Shown: positions 9,670-17,874 of the stretch, in pieces
Layout of the letters: each line of letters begins with the position of its first letter
Position numbering within the stretch: position 1 is the first letter of the stretch
Assembly: GCA_039944535.1 (NCBI GenBank)
Contig: JBDUYP010000014.1
Span: 124,001-188,000 of the forward strand
Origin: JAMZMI01 sp039944535
GTDB lineage: Bacteria > Bacteroidota > Bacteroidia > Cytophagales > Cyclobacteriaceae
Reading direction: 5' to 3'
DNA: 64,000 nt
The notes under the pieces: generated by a model
What the model was told of the DNA's origin: nothing
Database searches by the model: none
The model's input: the letters and a program-made list of their open reading frames with translations, nothing else
Program-made: the position numbers and the translations under genes

Positions 9670-10980
9670 TTAATAGTGACATTTAGAACATTCCAAACCT
9701 CCGATATCTTCGACCTTCAGTGGCTCTTTGCTGTGCTCTTCGTGCAACTCGACTAGATTAGTATAGTAATCGTTATCTTTTGTATTTACTTCGGTTTCTC
9801 TGTGGCAATTGATACACCATCCCATGGTTAGTGTAGAATATTGATAGACAACATCCATTTCTTCAATGGGGCCGTGGCAAGTTTGGCACTCCAAATCAGC
9901 AACTTTCACGTGCTGTGAGTGATTGAAGTATGCCAAATCAGGCAAATTATGAACCCTAACCCATTCAATTGGTTGTGGATTATCTCCGTACTCCCCGGTC
10001 TCAGGATCATAATCGATTGCTGCATAGATTTTGGCAATCTCATCAGAAACACCGCTCGCTCCTCCAACATTGGAGATACCCGAGTGACAGTTCATACAAA
10101 TATTGGCAGAAGGAATGTTCGCAGACTTGCTTTTTCTAACCCCAGTATGACAATAGTTACAATCAATTTCATATTGACCAGCGTGCAACTCATGCGAGAA
10201 AGCTATCGGTTGAGTAGGCATATAGCCTTGCTGCACGCCAATGGTAAATGCTCCATCGATCAAGGTCTTTAGAACCAATGCTGTAAAAACAAATACAACC
10301 ATGCCTATAAAGGCATTACTCTTAATGAGTTTAGGCAGGTCAAACTTTTGCTCTACAACTTCAACATCCTCTGCATCAAGGGTTTTGTCTTCTTTTAAGT
10401 ATTTGGATAGAACGGAAACTATCAGTCCTAATACAACCAAAATAAGCACTAGCACAACCACCAGTACAACAAGAATAGCTGTTAGATACGCTGATGATAT
10501 ATTATTTCCTGCGTCCGCAGAGCCTCCACCTTCATCAGTAGCCGCTACTTCTTCTTTAACAGGCTCTTTTGCAGACTCAACTTTTACATAAGCAAGAATT
10601 GACGTGATCTGCTCATCCGAAAAAGGATAAGACGGCATCACATTTTTCTTATATTCGTTATATAGGTCTACAGCATACTCGTCTCCGCTTTGGATGACCT
10701 TTTGTGAATTTCTTATCCACTTAAGTAGCCATTCTTTAGGTCTTCTCTCGTTAACATCTTTCAATGCCGGACCAATGACCACTTCGTGGATTGAATGGCA
10801 CTGAGCACAGTTCCCGCTGAATAGGCTCTCACCTGCAGAAACTATGGCATCATCGGTAGGAATACCATCAGAATCGTCCTGAGCCTGAACGCCATACGAG
10901 AGAAGAAATACAAGGGAAAATATACTTGCCAGCAATGTTTTATTGATGGCTTTGCGAAAGGATAGGTTGTCTAAATGCAT
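9670..10980 (-). CDS. actA: Alternative complex III multiheme cytochrome ActA with an extra N-terminal monoheme domain
   Basis: Multiheme c-type cytochrome of alternative complex III and first gene of its operon. An N-terminal signal or anchor helix (about 12-33) is followed by a monoheme cytochrome c domain: CAQCH at 58-62, and a likely Met ligand in NVMPSYPFSDEQI near 114. Two more hydrophobic segments follow (about 163-195 and 223-245), then a C-terminal domain with five CxxCH sites: CNYCH, CMNCH, CQTCH, CINCH and CSKCH. That makes six heme sites, one more than the classical pentaheme ActA. The start ATG at 10980 lies about 30 nt below a strong promoter. The extra domain may act as a tethered electron carrier (inference). 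Confidence 0.95.
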   Translation of the reverse strand: MHLDNLSFRKAINKTLLASIFSLVFLLSYGVQAQDDSDGIPTDDAIVSAGESLFSGNCAQCHSIHEVVIGPALKDVNERRPKEWLLKWIRNSQKVIQSGDEYAVDLYNEYKKNVMPSYPFSDEQITSILAYVKVESAKEPVKEEVAATDEGGGSADAGNNISSAYLTAILVVLVVVLVLILVVLGLIVSVLSKYLKEDKTLDAEDVEVVEQKFDLPKLIKSNAFIGMVVFVFTALVLKTLIDGAFTIGVQQGYMPTQPIAFSHELHAGQYEIDCNYCHTGVRKSKSANIPSANICMNCHSGISNVGGASGVSDEIAKIYAAIDYDPETGEYGDNPQPIEWVRVHNLPDLAYFNHSQHVKVADLECQTCHGPIEEMDVVYQYSTLTMGWCINCHRETEVNTKDNDYYTNLVELHEEHSKEPLKVEDIGGLECSKCHY

Positions 10981-11009
10981 TTATTTCTTTAGTCGAAATC
11001 AAACGAGTA

Positions 11010-11040
11010 CAAATGTAACACTAGGGTTAGGTTTTTCAAA
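11010..11040 (-). promoter_or_regulatory. Promoter of the act-cox operon
   Basis: Reading the minus strand: TTTG (11040-11037), 19 nt spacer, TACATTTG (11017-11010). This matches the Bacteroidota housekeeping sigma consensus TTTG-N19-TAnnTTTG exactly. It lies 29 nt before the actA ATG, leaving a leader of roughly 20 nt. The rest of 10981-11198 holds no gene; only a weak hairpin (TTGAAA/TTTCAA) follows the racemase stop. Confidence 0.8.
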
Positions 11041-11198
11041 AGCTGTTTTTAACATGATTTTTATCCTTTTTGGATGCGATATGAATCATTTAAACTCTCA
11101 AAAACTCTGATTTACAGTCCTTTAGCATGGTGTAGAATTACCTAACAAGCTTATTTGGATTGATTATAAATAAGAACAATTTGAAACTTTATTTCAAC

Positions 11199-12269
11199 CT
11201 ACTCTACAACCTTTTCAATGTAATTGGAATTAAGCAATCCTAAAGCTCCCATATACTTCAATTTGAACTTAACCCAATCACCTACTTTATAATGACTTTT
11301 GGTGGCTCCCAGGTCTGTCACGATCATGTCTGAACTTGCTCCAGTTATTTCCACATCATGATCAATTGGTTCAAGAAAATCTGTAGAGATATCCAACAAG
11401 CCTAAGTCAAGGATTGCTCTATAACTGGTTTTACCATAGTCCTCTTCATTGATCTCAAATTGTTCTCCTGACGGGTTCTGCGCAAGATCTCCTGTTGGCA
11501 CTTTGGGTTTTTCTATCAATTCAATAATCTGCGCATGAAGGGTGAAAACGTCGGTTTTCATGCCTTTGATCGTCTCATTTGTAAATAGGTTATTTCCAAA
11601 GTAAAGCATCTCTCCTATCCTAAAGTGATTGATCCCTTTTGGTAATTGTTTGTTTAGCAGAAGAGGAAAGACTACCGATGTACCTCCCGAAACCCATTCG
11701 ATCTTTCTGTCAAACTTCGCCTCGACCAATTGTTTATATAAACTCAACTGAATCAGCTTATCTTGTGATGGCATCACACCATACAGACAGTTGAGGTTAG
11801 TGCCCAACCCTACAACTGTAATATGTGGAAGCTCGAAAATGCTACCATAAAAGTCCAGCAACTGATCTCCTAATACCCCCTCTCGAAGATCCCCCATCTC
11901 TATCATAATGATGATCTTGTGCAGCTTGCCCTGTCTGCCGGCCTCCTCAGACAGCATGCGAATGGTGGATAGCTCTGTATTGAAACTAACATCAGCATAT
12001 TCTACCACACTCTTAATGGCTTTTTTAGCAGGAGGCTTAATATATACTGTCTGAATATTAGGGTCGATCTGCTTGACTTTTTTGAGATTGCTCACTCTGG
12101 AGTCATGTATCTCTGTGACTCCAAGATCAACAATCTCCTGAATATATTTTACCGTCCCACAGAGTAGTTTTGACACCACCCCCCATTCAATGCCTTGCTT
12201 GTCAAGCTTTTTTGCAATGAACTTATAATTATGTTGTAAGGATTTTCTTTTAAGCTTTAGAAATGCCAT
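11199..12269 (-). CDS. Alanine/ornithine-racemase-family PLP enzyme
   Basis: Fold-III pyridoxal-phosphate enzyme of the alanine/ornithine racemase family (about 350 residues; here 356). The likely PLP Lys is K34 in GVVSKLLCG, followed by the family-like GVTEIHDSRVSNLKK. The central barrel contains IIIMIEMGDLREGVL and EWVSGGTSVVFPLL, then HFRIGEMLYFGNN; the C-terminal half is the beta domain. It overlaps the 3' end of the alanine racemase gene by 20 nt, so the two are probably translationally coupled. The substrate cannot be told from sequence: alanine, ornithine or another basic amino acid are possible. It is last in the 17836-to-11199 cluster. Confidence 0.85.
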   Translation of the reverse strand: MAFLKLKRKSLQHNYKFIAKKLDKQGIEWGVVSKLLCGTVKYIQEIVDLGVTEIHDSRVSNLKKVKQIDPNIQTVYIKPPAKKAIKSVVEYADVSFNTELSTIRMLSEEAGRQGKLHKIIIMIEMGDLREGVLGDQLLDFYGSIFELPHITVVGLGTNLNCLYGVMPSQDKLIQLSLYKQLVEAKFDRKIEWVSGGTSVVFPLLLNKQLPKGINHFRIGEMLYFGNNLFTNETIKGMKTDVFTLHAQIIELIEKPKVPTGDLAQNPSGEQFEINEEDYGKTSYRAILDLGLLDISTDFLEPIDHDVEITGASSDMIVTDLGATKSHYKVGDWVKFKLKYMGALGLLNSNYIEKVVE

Positions 12270-13449
12270 TATTACTTGTTTCGTTAACTAACTGTGGTTG
12301 ATTAACCACTTTGCGAGGGATATTTCTTGGTAATCTTGTGAGCAACTCATAGTTCAATTGATTACTCAATTCACTAAATGATCCGACAGATATGGAATTA
12401 TCTCCCTGGTCTCCAATGAGTACAACCTCATCTCCTTTTTTAGCTTCAGGATATTCAGAAATATCCACTATCAGTAAATTCATATTTACAATCCCCACTA
12501 CCGCTAGTCGCTTTCCTCCTATTAACACCCTGCCCTGATTGCTGAGTGAGCGAGAATATCCATGACTGTAACCTACGGGTACGGTTGCTATCTTCATATT
12601 ATCTGAAGCCATAAAAGTGGTTCCATAACCAATAAACTCGCCAGTTTTGATTTCTTTAACATCCATTACCCTGCTTGTCCATTTGATCACGCGTTTCAAA
12701 GGGTCGGTCCTGGTTTCTGAGTTTTTAATGCAATCGATAAAGCTTTCCTTACTCGGCCAAAACCCATACTGCATAATGCCTATTCGAACCATATCCATGC
12801 GGCTTTTCGGGTAAGAGATGGCTGCCGCTGAGCAGGCAGAATGTCTTCTCATGGGTTCGAAACCTTCACGCCGGAGCAGGGCATCCATTTTATTGAATTT
12901 CTTAATTTGGTTTTTGACCCTTAGGTAATTGGCTATGCTCTCTGCTCCTGCAAAATGTGTGCAATCGCCCATCATTTCAAAGTGACCTTCATTTTTGCGA
13001 AGCAACTCAATCGCCTGTAATATTCCTTTTTTATCGAACCCTGTACGGTTAAGTCCTGTCTCAAATTCAATATTGATGCGTGCAGGTTTGTTGAATTTTT
13101 TGGCAATTTCAAGAGCCTTTTCAATCCTGTCCAATTCAAACACAAAAAACTCCACATCATTCAAAATTGCCCATTCCAAATCTGCATTGTCGATATACCC
13201 CATTATCATCACCTCCGACTTATTCATACTGGTATTGATAACTTCGAAAGCCTCGTCCGCGCTAAAGACTGAAAAGTGATCTACACCAAGAGCTTCAGCC
13301 ATTGGTACAAACTCAAAAATTCCGTGACCATAGGCATTGCCTTTTATTACTGAAGAAAACCTGACTTCAGGGCCGATCATCTCACGGATGTACTTGAGGT
13401 TATTGGCCAATGCCGATTGATCGAGCTCAATTTGTGAGGTTGTAAACAT
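12250..13449 (-). CDS. alr: Alanine racemase (Alr-like, stand-alone)
   Basis: Fold-III alanine racemase interconverting L- and D-alanine (family knowledge). 399 residues. The PLP Lys is K36 in SVIKGNAYGHG; the second catalytic base is the Tyr of ATVPVGYSHGYSR; GYGTTFMA lies in the C-terminal beta domain. One conserved spot differs: the usual (S/C)MD triad of the substrate pocket reads NMN (VNMNLLIVDI), so Asp is replaced by Asn. Many Bacteroidota make their cell-wall Alr as a MurF fusion, so a stand-alone copy beside a second racemase and an amidohydrolase suggests a catabolic or salvage role. The start ATG at 13449 directly abuts the stop of the upstream M20 gene. Confidence 0.88.
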   Translation of the reverse strand: MFTTSQIELDQSALANNLKYIREMIGPEVRFSSVIKGNAYGHGIFEFVPMAEALGVDHFSVFSADEAFEVINTSMNKSEVMIMGYIDNADLEWAILNDVEFFVFELDRIEKALEIAKKFNKPARINIEFETGLNRTGFDKKGILQAIELLRKNEGHFEMMGDCTHFAGAESIANYLRVKNQIKKFNKMDALLRREGFEPMRRHSACSAAAISYPKSRMDMVRIGIMQYGFWPSKESFIDCIKNSETRTDPLKRVIKWTSRVMDVKEIKTGEFIGYGTTFMASDNMKIATVPVGYSHGYSRSLSNQGRVLIGGKRLAVVGIVNMNLLIVDISEYPEAKKGDEVVLIGDQGDNSISVGSFSELSNQLNYELLTRLPRNIPRKVVNQPQLVNETSNNGISKA

Positions 13450-14592
13450 TTAGTGTTGAAGTTTGGATATTAAACCGTGAAACATCTTGATACCGGTTTC
13501 TATTAGTTCATCAGGAAAATCATAATCCGGATTGTGCAAGGCTGGCGAATCAGCACCTGCTCCAATTCCGAACATCGCACCTGCATACTTTTCAGTAAAA
13601 ATACCAAAATCTTCGCCCCATTTAAATGGTGTAGTTCTTTCAGCATGTTTCAAACGATTTTCTTTTGCTACCTCCTGAATTGCGTTCACCACGGTAGCAT
13701 CATTCTTATTGGCAAAAAAACTTTCAGTCCAGTCTATATCTATTTGAAGGTTGTGATTGGCAGCAATACTTTTTGCTATCTGCTCGCACTGCTTTTCAAA
13801 ATTCTGAATTACATCATTTTGCCAGGACCTGAGGGTAAAGTGAAGCTCGCCATATCCGGCGGAAACACCATAAGACTTCTCTCCCATGGTCGAATATATG
13901 GGTGTAGCAATTTGAAAGTCATCAGAATCAAGGTTCGGCTTATTCAAGGCCAAAATTTCTGATGTAATTTGAGCCATCGCCAGTGCGGGATTTATCCCCA
14001 TTTCTGGTTCTGCCGCATGTGCCGTTTTGCCCAAGAGTTTAATAACCATGCTATTGGCCGCAGCTGTAAACGCCCCTTCCTTAAATACAATTTCGTGCAA
14101 ATCATATCCTGGCAAGTTGTGTAATGCCACAGCATAGTCTGGATTCATTTTTTTAAATAGCGGATCTTCTATCATCCCCCTGGCTCCATCACCATTCTCT
14201 TCCGCAGGTTGAAAAAGGAGATAAACAGTTCCTTCGGATGGACGCTGGTCAGCCAAAACTCTGGCTAAACCATACAATATGGAGGCGTGACCATCATGAC
14301 CACACTTGTGACTGACAGCTTGCCTTTGAGATTTATGCTCAAAATCATTTGTCTCCTGAATGGGAAGGGCATCAAAATCGCCACGAATCAGAACGTTTTT
14401 ACCTTCTTTTTGTCCCTTATAAACAGCAACTAACCCATGCTTTTTAAAAGCAAGAAGCTCATCTGGTTTACACTCCTCTTCAATGAGTGCTTTCAAATGA
14501 GCCGAAGTTTCCACTTCCTTGCAGGACAGTTCGGGGTTTTTATGCAGATGTTTTCTCAACCTCTCGGCTGCATCCAATATTTCCTTGGTCAT
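13450..14592 (-). CDS. M20-family N-acyl-amino-acid amidohydrolase
   Basis: Metal-dependent amidohydrolase/carboxypeptidase of the M20 family (hippurate/IAA-amino-acid hydrolase type), cleaving an N-acyl group from an amino acid or peptide. Key segments are LRKHLHKNPELS, RGDFDALPIQE, KCGHDGHASILYG (Cys and His metal/catalytic residues) and LLFQPAEENGDGARGM (catalytic Glu pair), then a dimerisation domain and a C-terminal AGADSPALHNPDYDFPD with a metal-ligand His. I chose ATG 14592 (MTKEILDAAERL): the longer in-frame start at 14652 would overlap the upstream GNAT gene by 56 nt, whereas 14592 is 4 nt after its stop. About 380 residues. No signal peptide, so cytosolic. Confidence 0.87.
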   Translation of the reverse strand: MTKEILDAAERLRKHLHKNPELSCKEVETSAHLKALIEEECKPDELLAFKKHGLVAVYKGQKEGKNVLIRGDFDALPIQETNDFEHKSQRQAVSHKCGHDGHASILYGLARVLADQRPSEGTVYLLFQPAEENGDGARGMIEDPLFKKMNPDYAVALHNLPGYDLHEIVFKEGAFTAAANSMVIKLLGKTAHAAEPEMGINPALAMAQITSEILALNKPNLDSDDFQIATPIYSTMGEKSYGVSAGYGELHFTLRSWQNDVIQNFEKQCEQIAKSIAANHNLQIDIDWTESFFANKNDATVVNAIQEVAKENRLKHAERTTPFKWGEDFGIFTEKYAGAMFGIGAGADSPALHNPDYDFPDELIETGIKMFHGLISKLQH

Positions 14593-14596
14593 GGTT

Positions 14597-15040
14597 TTAG
14601 GATTTGCTAAGGCGCATTTCCAAATACTTATTAGTAAACCCAAGTTTTTCATAAAGGATTTTCGCAGGATTATCAGGCTCTACATGTAGCGCAATATTGC
14701 CTTCAGCTGTATCAATTGCCTTTTGCATGAGTAACTTACCATATCCCTTACCTCGACACTCAGAATTCACAGCTATGTACACAAGAATGTTTTCAGGAAT
14801 ATACCCTTGCATTCCTGTCCTGTTGACTACCACAGCTCCTACGATTTCACTGCCTTCCCTTCCTCTTACAATATATCCTCCAGGTGTAATCCCTTTGTTC
14901 AAGGCATAATCAATTGCTTTCTTGATATCCTCTTTTTCATCTCCGTACTGATCCAGGTGTTCATAAAGAAAATCTGCTATTTGATCCATCTCGATCATTC
15001 CAACTATGTCGGATGGGCCGAGCACATCTATATTCATCAT
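14597..15040 (-). CDS. GNAT-family N-acetyltransferase
   Basis: Small acetyltransferase of the GNAT fold, 147 residues. Acetyl-CoA-binding motif A is clear: VNSECRGKGYGKLLMQKAI (R-x-x-G-x-G/A pattern), followed by motif B NPAKILYEKLGFTNK. The substrate is unknown. It lies 7 nt after the symporter and 4 nt before the amidohydrolase, so a small metabolite (an amino acid or peptide) is a more likely substrate than a protein; an acetylation/deacetylation pair with the M20 enzyme is conceivable but is inference. Two adjacent ATG codons (15040 and 15037) could start it. Confidence 0.85.
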   Translation of the reverse strand: MMNIDVLGPSDIVGMIEMDQIADFLYEHLDQYGDEKEDIKKAIDYALNKGITPGGYIVRGREGSEIVGAVVVNRTGMQGYIPENILVYIAVNSECRGKGYGKLLMQKAIDTAEGNIALHVEPDNPAKILYEKLGFTNKYLEMRLSKS

Positions 15041-15047
15041 TTTATTT

Positions 15048-16475
15048 CTATTTTGATTTAAACTGATTCAACACTAAAAAGACTATCAATGAGATGCTTA
15101 TTCCGAAAATATTGGCATCCAAACCAAAAGGCAACTGCGTACTCATTAAGATTAAAGTAATGGTCGTCCCGCCTCCAAAGAGCATAGACCAAAACGCTGC
15201 ATTAGGGTTTGGCTTCTTTAAGAATAGACCACCCAAAACGGGGACGAGCAGCCCCGACACCATAAAAGCGTAGGAATAAAGCATCAATTCCAGCACACTT
15301 TGCATAGATGAGGCCAGAATCAACGCAAATGCTCCAATGGCAAAGGTAACCAATTGAGAAAGTCTTAAAAACTTGCCCTTGTCAGTTCCCTTAAAATTGA
15401 TAATATCGGTTACCAGATTGCCTGAAGCCGCCATGAGACAACTGTCTGCTGTGGAAAGCACTGCGGAAAAATAAGCAGCCATCATCAGTCCCATAAGTCC
15501 TGCTGGCAGGATCGTTCTCAGCAATAGAGGAAGCCCTATTTCGGCATCCATACCTGATGCAGAAGAGTACCCCAGATACTCAAACATACCGGACTCAGCT
15601 CCTACTCTTGCAAACATTCCCAGCAGTACACCCATAAATGCCATGACTGGCCACTCGAAAAGCCCGGCAATATACCAGGCTTTCTGTGCTTCTTTTTCAC
15701 TTTTACAAGCATATATTCTTTGATACAAAGTCATCCCCACAAACCAGATCGGCACTATGGTGACCCCCCAATTGACTATATCCTGCCATGAGATATTTGA
15801 AAGAGAAAGAAACTCTGGTGGAAGGCTCTTCACTATACCTTCATATCCACCCACGCTAACATATCCCATCGGTATGCCAATAAACACCAACCCTGCAAGT
15901 AACAGTCCCCACTGAATGGTGTCCGTATATATTACCGCTTTCAAGCCACCCATTACAGTATAAACCACAGCGATTACCCCCATTATAATGAGTGCGGTTT
16001 GTAGGCTCAGGCCTGTAAAAGTTGAAGAAGCCAACTTGGCTCCTGCTAGTAGCTGCGAACTTGTGAATCCTATGTAACCAATGGCCGATATGAATCCCGC
16101 TAGAAGGGCGGTCTTCTTGTCATAAAAAATGCCGAAGATTTGCGGGAAAGTAAATAACTCTTTGAATTGAGGGAGTCTGCTTAAGCGAGGAATCAGAATA
16201 ACAGCAGCAAGCCATGCACCTATCAGTCCAGTAAAGAGCATCCATGATCCTGAAATACCCATAGTGAAGCCTAAACCACCAAGACCTATAGAAAACCCTC
16301 CACCAACGTCGGTTGCCACCACAGACAGGCCTACATGCCATTTGCTCATACTGCGGCCCCCTACATAATAGTCGTCGGTGCTTTCGTTTTTATTCAAAAA
16401 AAATGCTCCTACTCCGAGCATTGCAATCATGTAAAAAATAAAGATGAGTAAGTCTAACCAGTGTATATCTAACAC
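15048..16475 (-). CDS. Sodium:solute symporter (SSS family)
   Basis: Sodium-coupled transporter of the SSS/LeuT fold, 475 residues with about thirteen hydrophobic segments. Family features include the N-terminal YYVGGRSMSKWHVGLSVVAT, ATDVGGGFSIG in helix 1, GLKAVIYTDTIQWGLLL in helix 5-6, and the Ser-rich FSAVLSTADSCLMAASG near residue 340 that carries Na+ ligands in this family. The start is GTG (16475), the only reasonable start before the first helix. The substrate is not readable from sequence; the genes that follow suggest an amino acid, N-acyl amino acid or short peptide. Confidence 0.9.
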   Translation of the reverse strand: MLDIHWLDLLIFIFYMIAMLGVGAFFLNKNESTDDYYVGGRSMSKWHVGLSVVATDVGGGFSIGLGGLGFTMGISGSWMLFTGLIGAWLAAVILIPRLSRLPQFKELFTFPQIFGIFYDKKTALLAGFISAIGYIGFTSSQLLAGAKLASSTFTGLSLQTALIIMGVIAVVYTVMGGLKAVIYTDTIQWGLLLAGLVFIGIPMGYVSVGGYEGIVKSLPPEFLSLSNISWQDIVNWGVTIVPIWFVGMTLYQRIYACKSEKEAQKAWYIAGLFEWPVMAFMGVLLGMFARVGAESGMFEYLGYSSASGMDAEIGLPLLLRTILPAGLMGLMMAAYFSAVLSTADSCLMAASGNLVTDIINFKGTDKGKFLRLSQLVTFAIGAFALILASSMQSVLELMLYSYAFMVSGLLVPVLGGLFLKKPNPNAAFWSMLFGGGTTITLILMSTQLPFGLDANIFGISISLIVFLVLNQFKSK

Positions 16476-16529
16476 AATATCGAAGTGGCTGTTTTAGATG
16501 AAAAAAAATTATTTCTATCTCAAAATGAA

Positions 16530-16537
16530 CAAAACTA
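16530..16537 (-). promoter_or_regulatory. Possible -7 element before the symporter operon
   Basis: On the minus strand TAGTTTTG matches TAnnTTTG, 54 nt upstream of the symporter GTG start. No clear TTTG lies 19 nt further upstream, so this is a weak call; the gene could equally be read through from the serine hydrolase. Confidence 0.3.
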
Positions 16538-16564
16538 AAGGTTTAATGTTTCAATAAGTTTGAA

Positions 16565-17836
16565 TTAATCAATTTGCTCAGCATAATCATAAAGGAGCTG
16601 TTGGATTTGTTGGCGCACATTGAGCTCGTAAATGGCTCTTTGATCTCGTGTAGGGTACACACGATTAGACAGGAAAATATATAAAAGATCGTATTTGGGG
16701 TCTGCCCATACAAAAGTTCCGGTATAGCCTGAGTGTCCGTAGCTCTGAAAACTAGCAGATTTTGCAACACTGCTTGTCAATGAATCATATTCGAGCAAAG
16801 GCTTATCAAACCCCAGCCCTCTCCTATTACCATTGGCTGGATATTGGCACGTAGTAAATAAGTCAATCGTTGCTGGTCTCAACAGCTGCAACGAATCATA
16901 TTTCCCTCCATTCAATAGCATCTGAAATAAATGAGACAAATCAATTGCATTGCCGAATAGGCCCGCATTGCCGGAAACACCTTTCATCAATATAGCTCCT
17001 TCGTCATGAACTGTACCGTGTATGGGTGTCATGCGAAAGAATGAGTCAATCTCTGTAGGCACGATTTGCGAAGGATCAAACGTCTCTAAAGGATTAAAAG
17101 ACAGTGTTTGCAAATCCATGGGGCCGTAAAATTCATCGAGTAAATACTCATCAAAAGATTTCCCTGTTAAATTCTGCACTAACTCTGGCACCAAATAGAA
17201 AAACAGACCAGAGTAAACATATTGCTTCTCATCACTTACCTCAGAGCGCCTGATATACTTTTTTATTTTGGAATAAAAGTCAGCGTGTAAATAAAGTCCC
17301 TCTGAAACCTTGAAGGGATATACTTCTGACTGCTCGTCAGACAAGGTTTTCCTTCTATATTTGCCGTTTTTTCGCTTTACTCTATCGTAGTATTTAATCC
17401 AGCTTTTATAGCCAGCCTGATGAGCTAAAATTTCCCGAAAAGTAGCCTTCCTCACATCACTCCATCCTAACCCATCTATATATTTTCCAATTGGATCGTC
17501 AAGGTCAAACTCCCCCTCTTCATACAGTTTCATAAGTGCCAGCGTAGCGGCTGCTACTTTTGTGACTGAGGCCAGATCAAAAATATTATCCACTCTGGTC
17601 TGCCTAATGCTGTCATAAGTATGATGACCGTAAGCCGAAAAATGAAAAGGGATTCCCCCTTTGGAGGCAAAAACCACACAGCCGGGAAAAGCCTTATGTA
17701 GAATAGCATGTTCTACAATTTGGCCAACATTGTCGGCTAAAATTTGGTTTGCACTGTCAATTTTATTCTGACTCCAACTTTTATTCTGAAAAATTATAAA
17801 TAATAAAATCAGAAGGATTGTTTTATTAGACTTCAA
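16565..17836 (-). CDS. Secreted serine hydrolase, beta-lactamase/D,D-peptidase fold
   Basis: Penicillin-recognising serine hydrolase (class C beta-lactamase-like family), 423 residues. A Sec signal peptide covers about residues 1-22 (KTILLILLFIIF, then NKSWSQ). Catalytic motifs are S90-V-T-K93 (SxxK) in FDLASVTKVAA, the Tyr motif YVYSGLFF, and HSGYTGT near the end (HxG in place of KTG). Substrates in this family are D-Ala peptides, beta-lactams, esters or murein fragments. The start is TTG at 17836: there is no in-frame ATG between it and an upstream stop. It is on the same strand as, and 89 nt upstream of, the symporter cluster, so it may supply that system's substrate from the periplasm (inference). 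Confidence 0.85.
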   Translation of the reverse strand: MKSNKTILLILLFIIFQNKSWSQNKIDSANQILADNVGQIVEHAILHKAFPGCVVFASKGGIPFHFSAYGHHTYDSIRQTRVDNIFDLASVTKVAAATLALMKLYEEGEFDLDDPIGKYIDGLGWSDVRKATFREILAHQAGYKSWIKYYDRVKRKNGKYRRKTLSDEQSEVYPFKVSEGLYLHADFYSKIKKYIRRSEVSDEKQYVYSGLFFYLVPELVQNLTGKSFDEYLLDEFYGPMDLQTLSFNPLETFDPSQIVPTEIDSFFRMTPIHGTVHDEGAILMKGVSGNAGLFGNAIDLSHLFQMLLNGGKYDSLQLLRPATIDLFTTCQYPANGNRRGLGFDKPLLEYDSLTSSVAKSASFQSYGHSGYTGTFVWADPKYDLLYIFLSNRVYPTRDQRAIYELNVRQQIQQLLYDYAEQID

Positions 17837-17850
17837 GGTATTTAATTTTG
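17817..17850 (+). promoter_or_regulatory. Promoter of the serB-serA fusion gene
   Basis: TAATTTTG at 17843-17850 fits the -7 consensus, with ATTG at 17817-17820 as a partial -33 (spacer 22 nt). Transcription would start near 17857, after the in-frame TTG at 17848, which therefore cannot be the start codon. The element overlaps the 5' end of the divergent serine hydrolase gene. Confidence 0.45.
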
Positions 17851-17874
17851 CGGCCCGGAGGATTAAGCGAACTT

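Noticed and set aside
14593..14652. Longer start (14652) of the M20 amidohydrolase
   Set aside because: It would overlap the GNAT gene by 56 nt and adds residues with no family resemblance; ATG 14592 follows the GNAT stop by 4 nt.
17848..17874. TTG at 17848 as start of the SerB-SerA fusion
   Set aside because: It lies inside the -7 promoter element; the ATG at 17875 precedes the HAD core directly.
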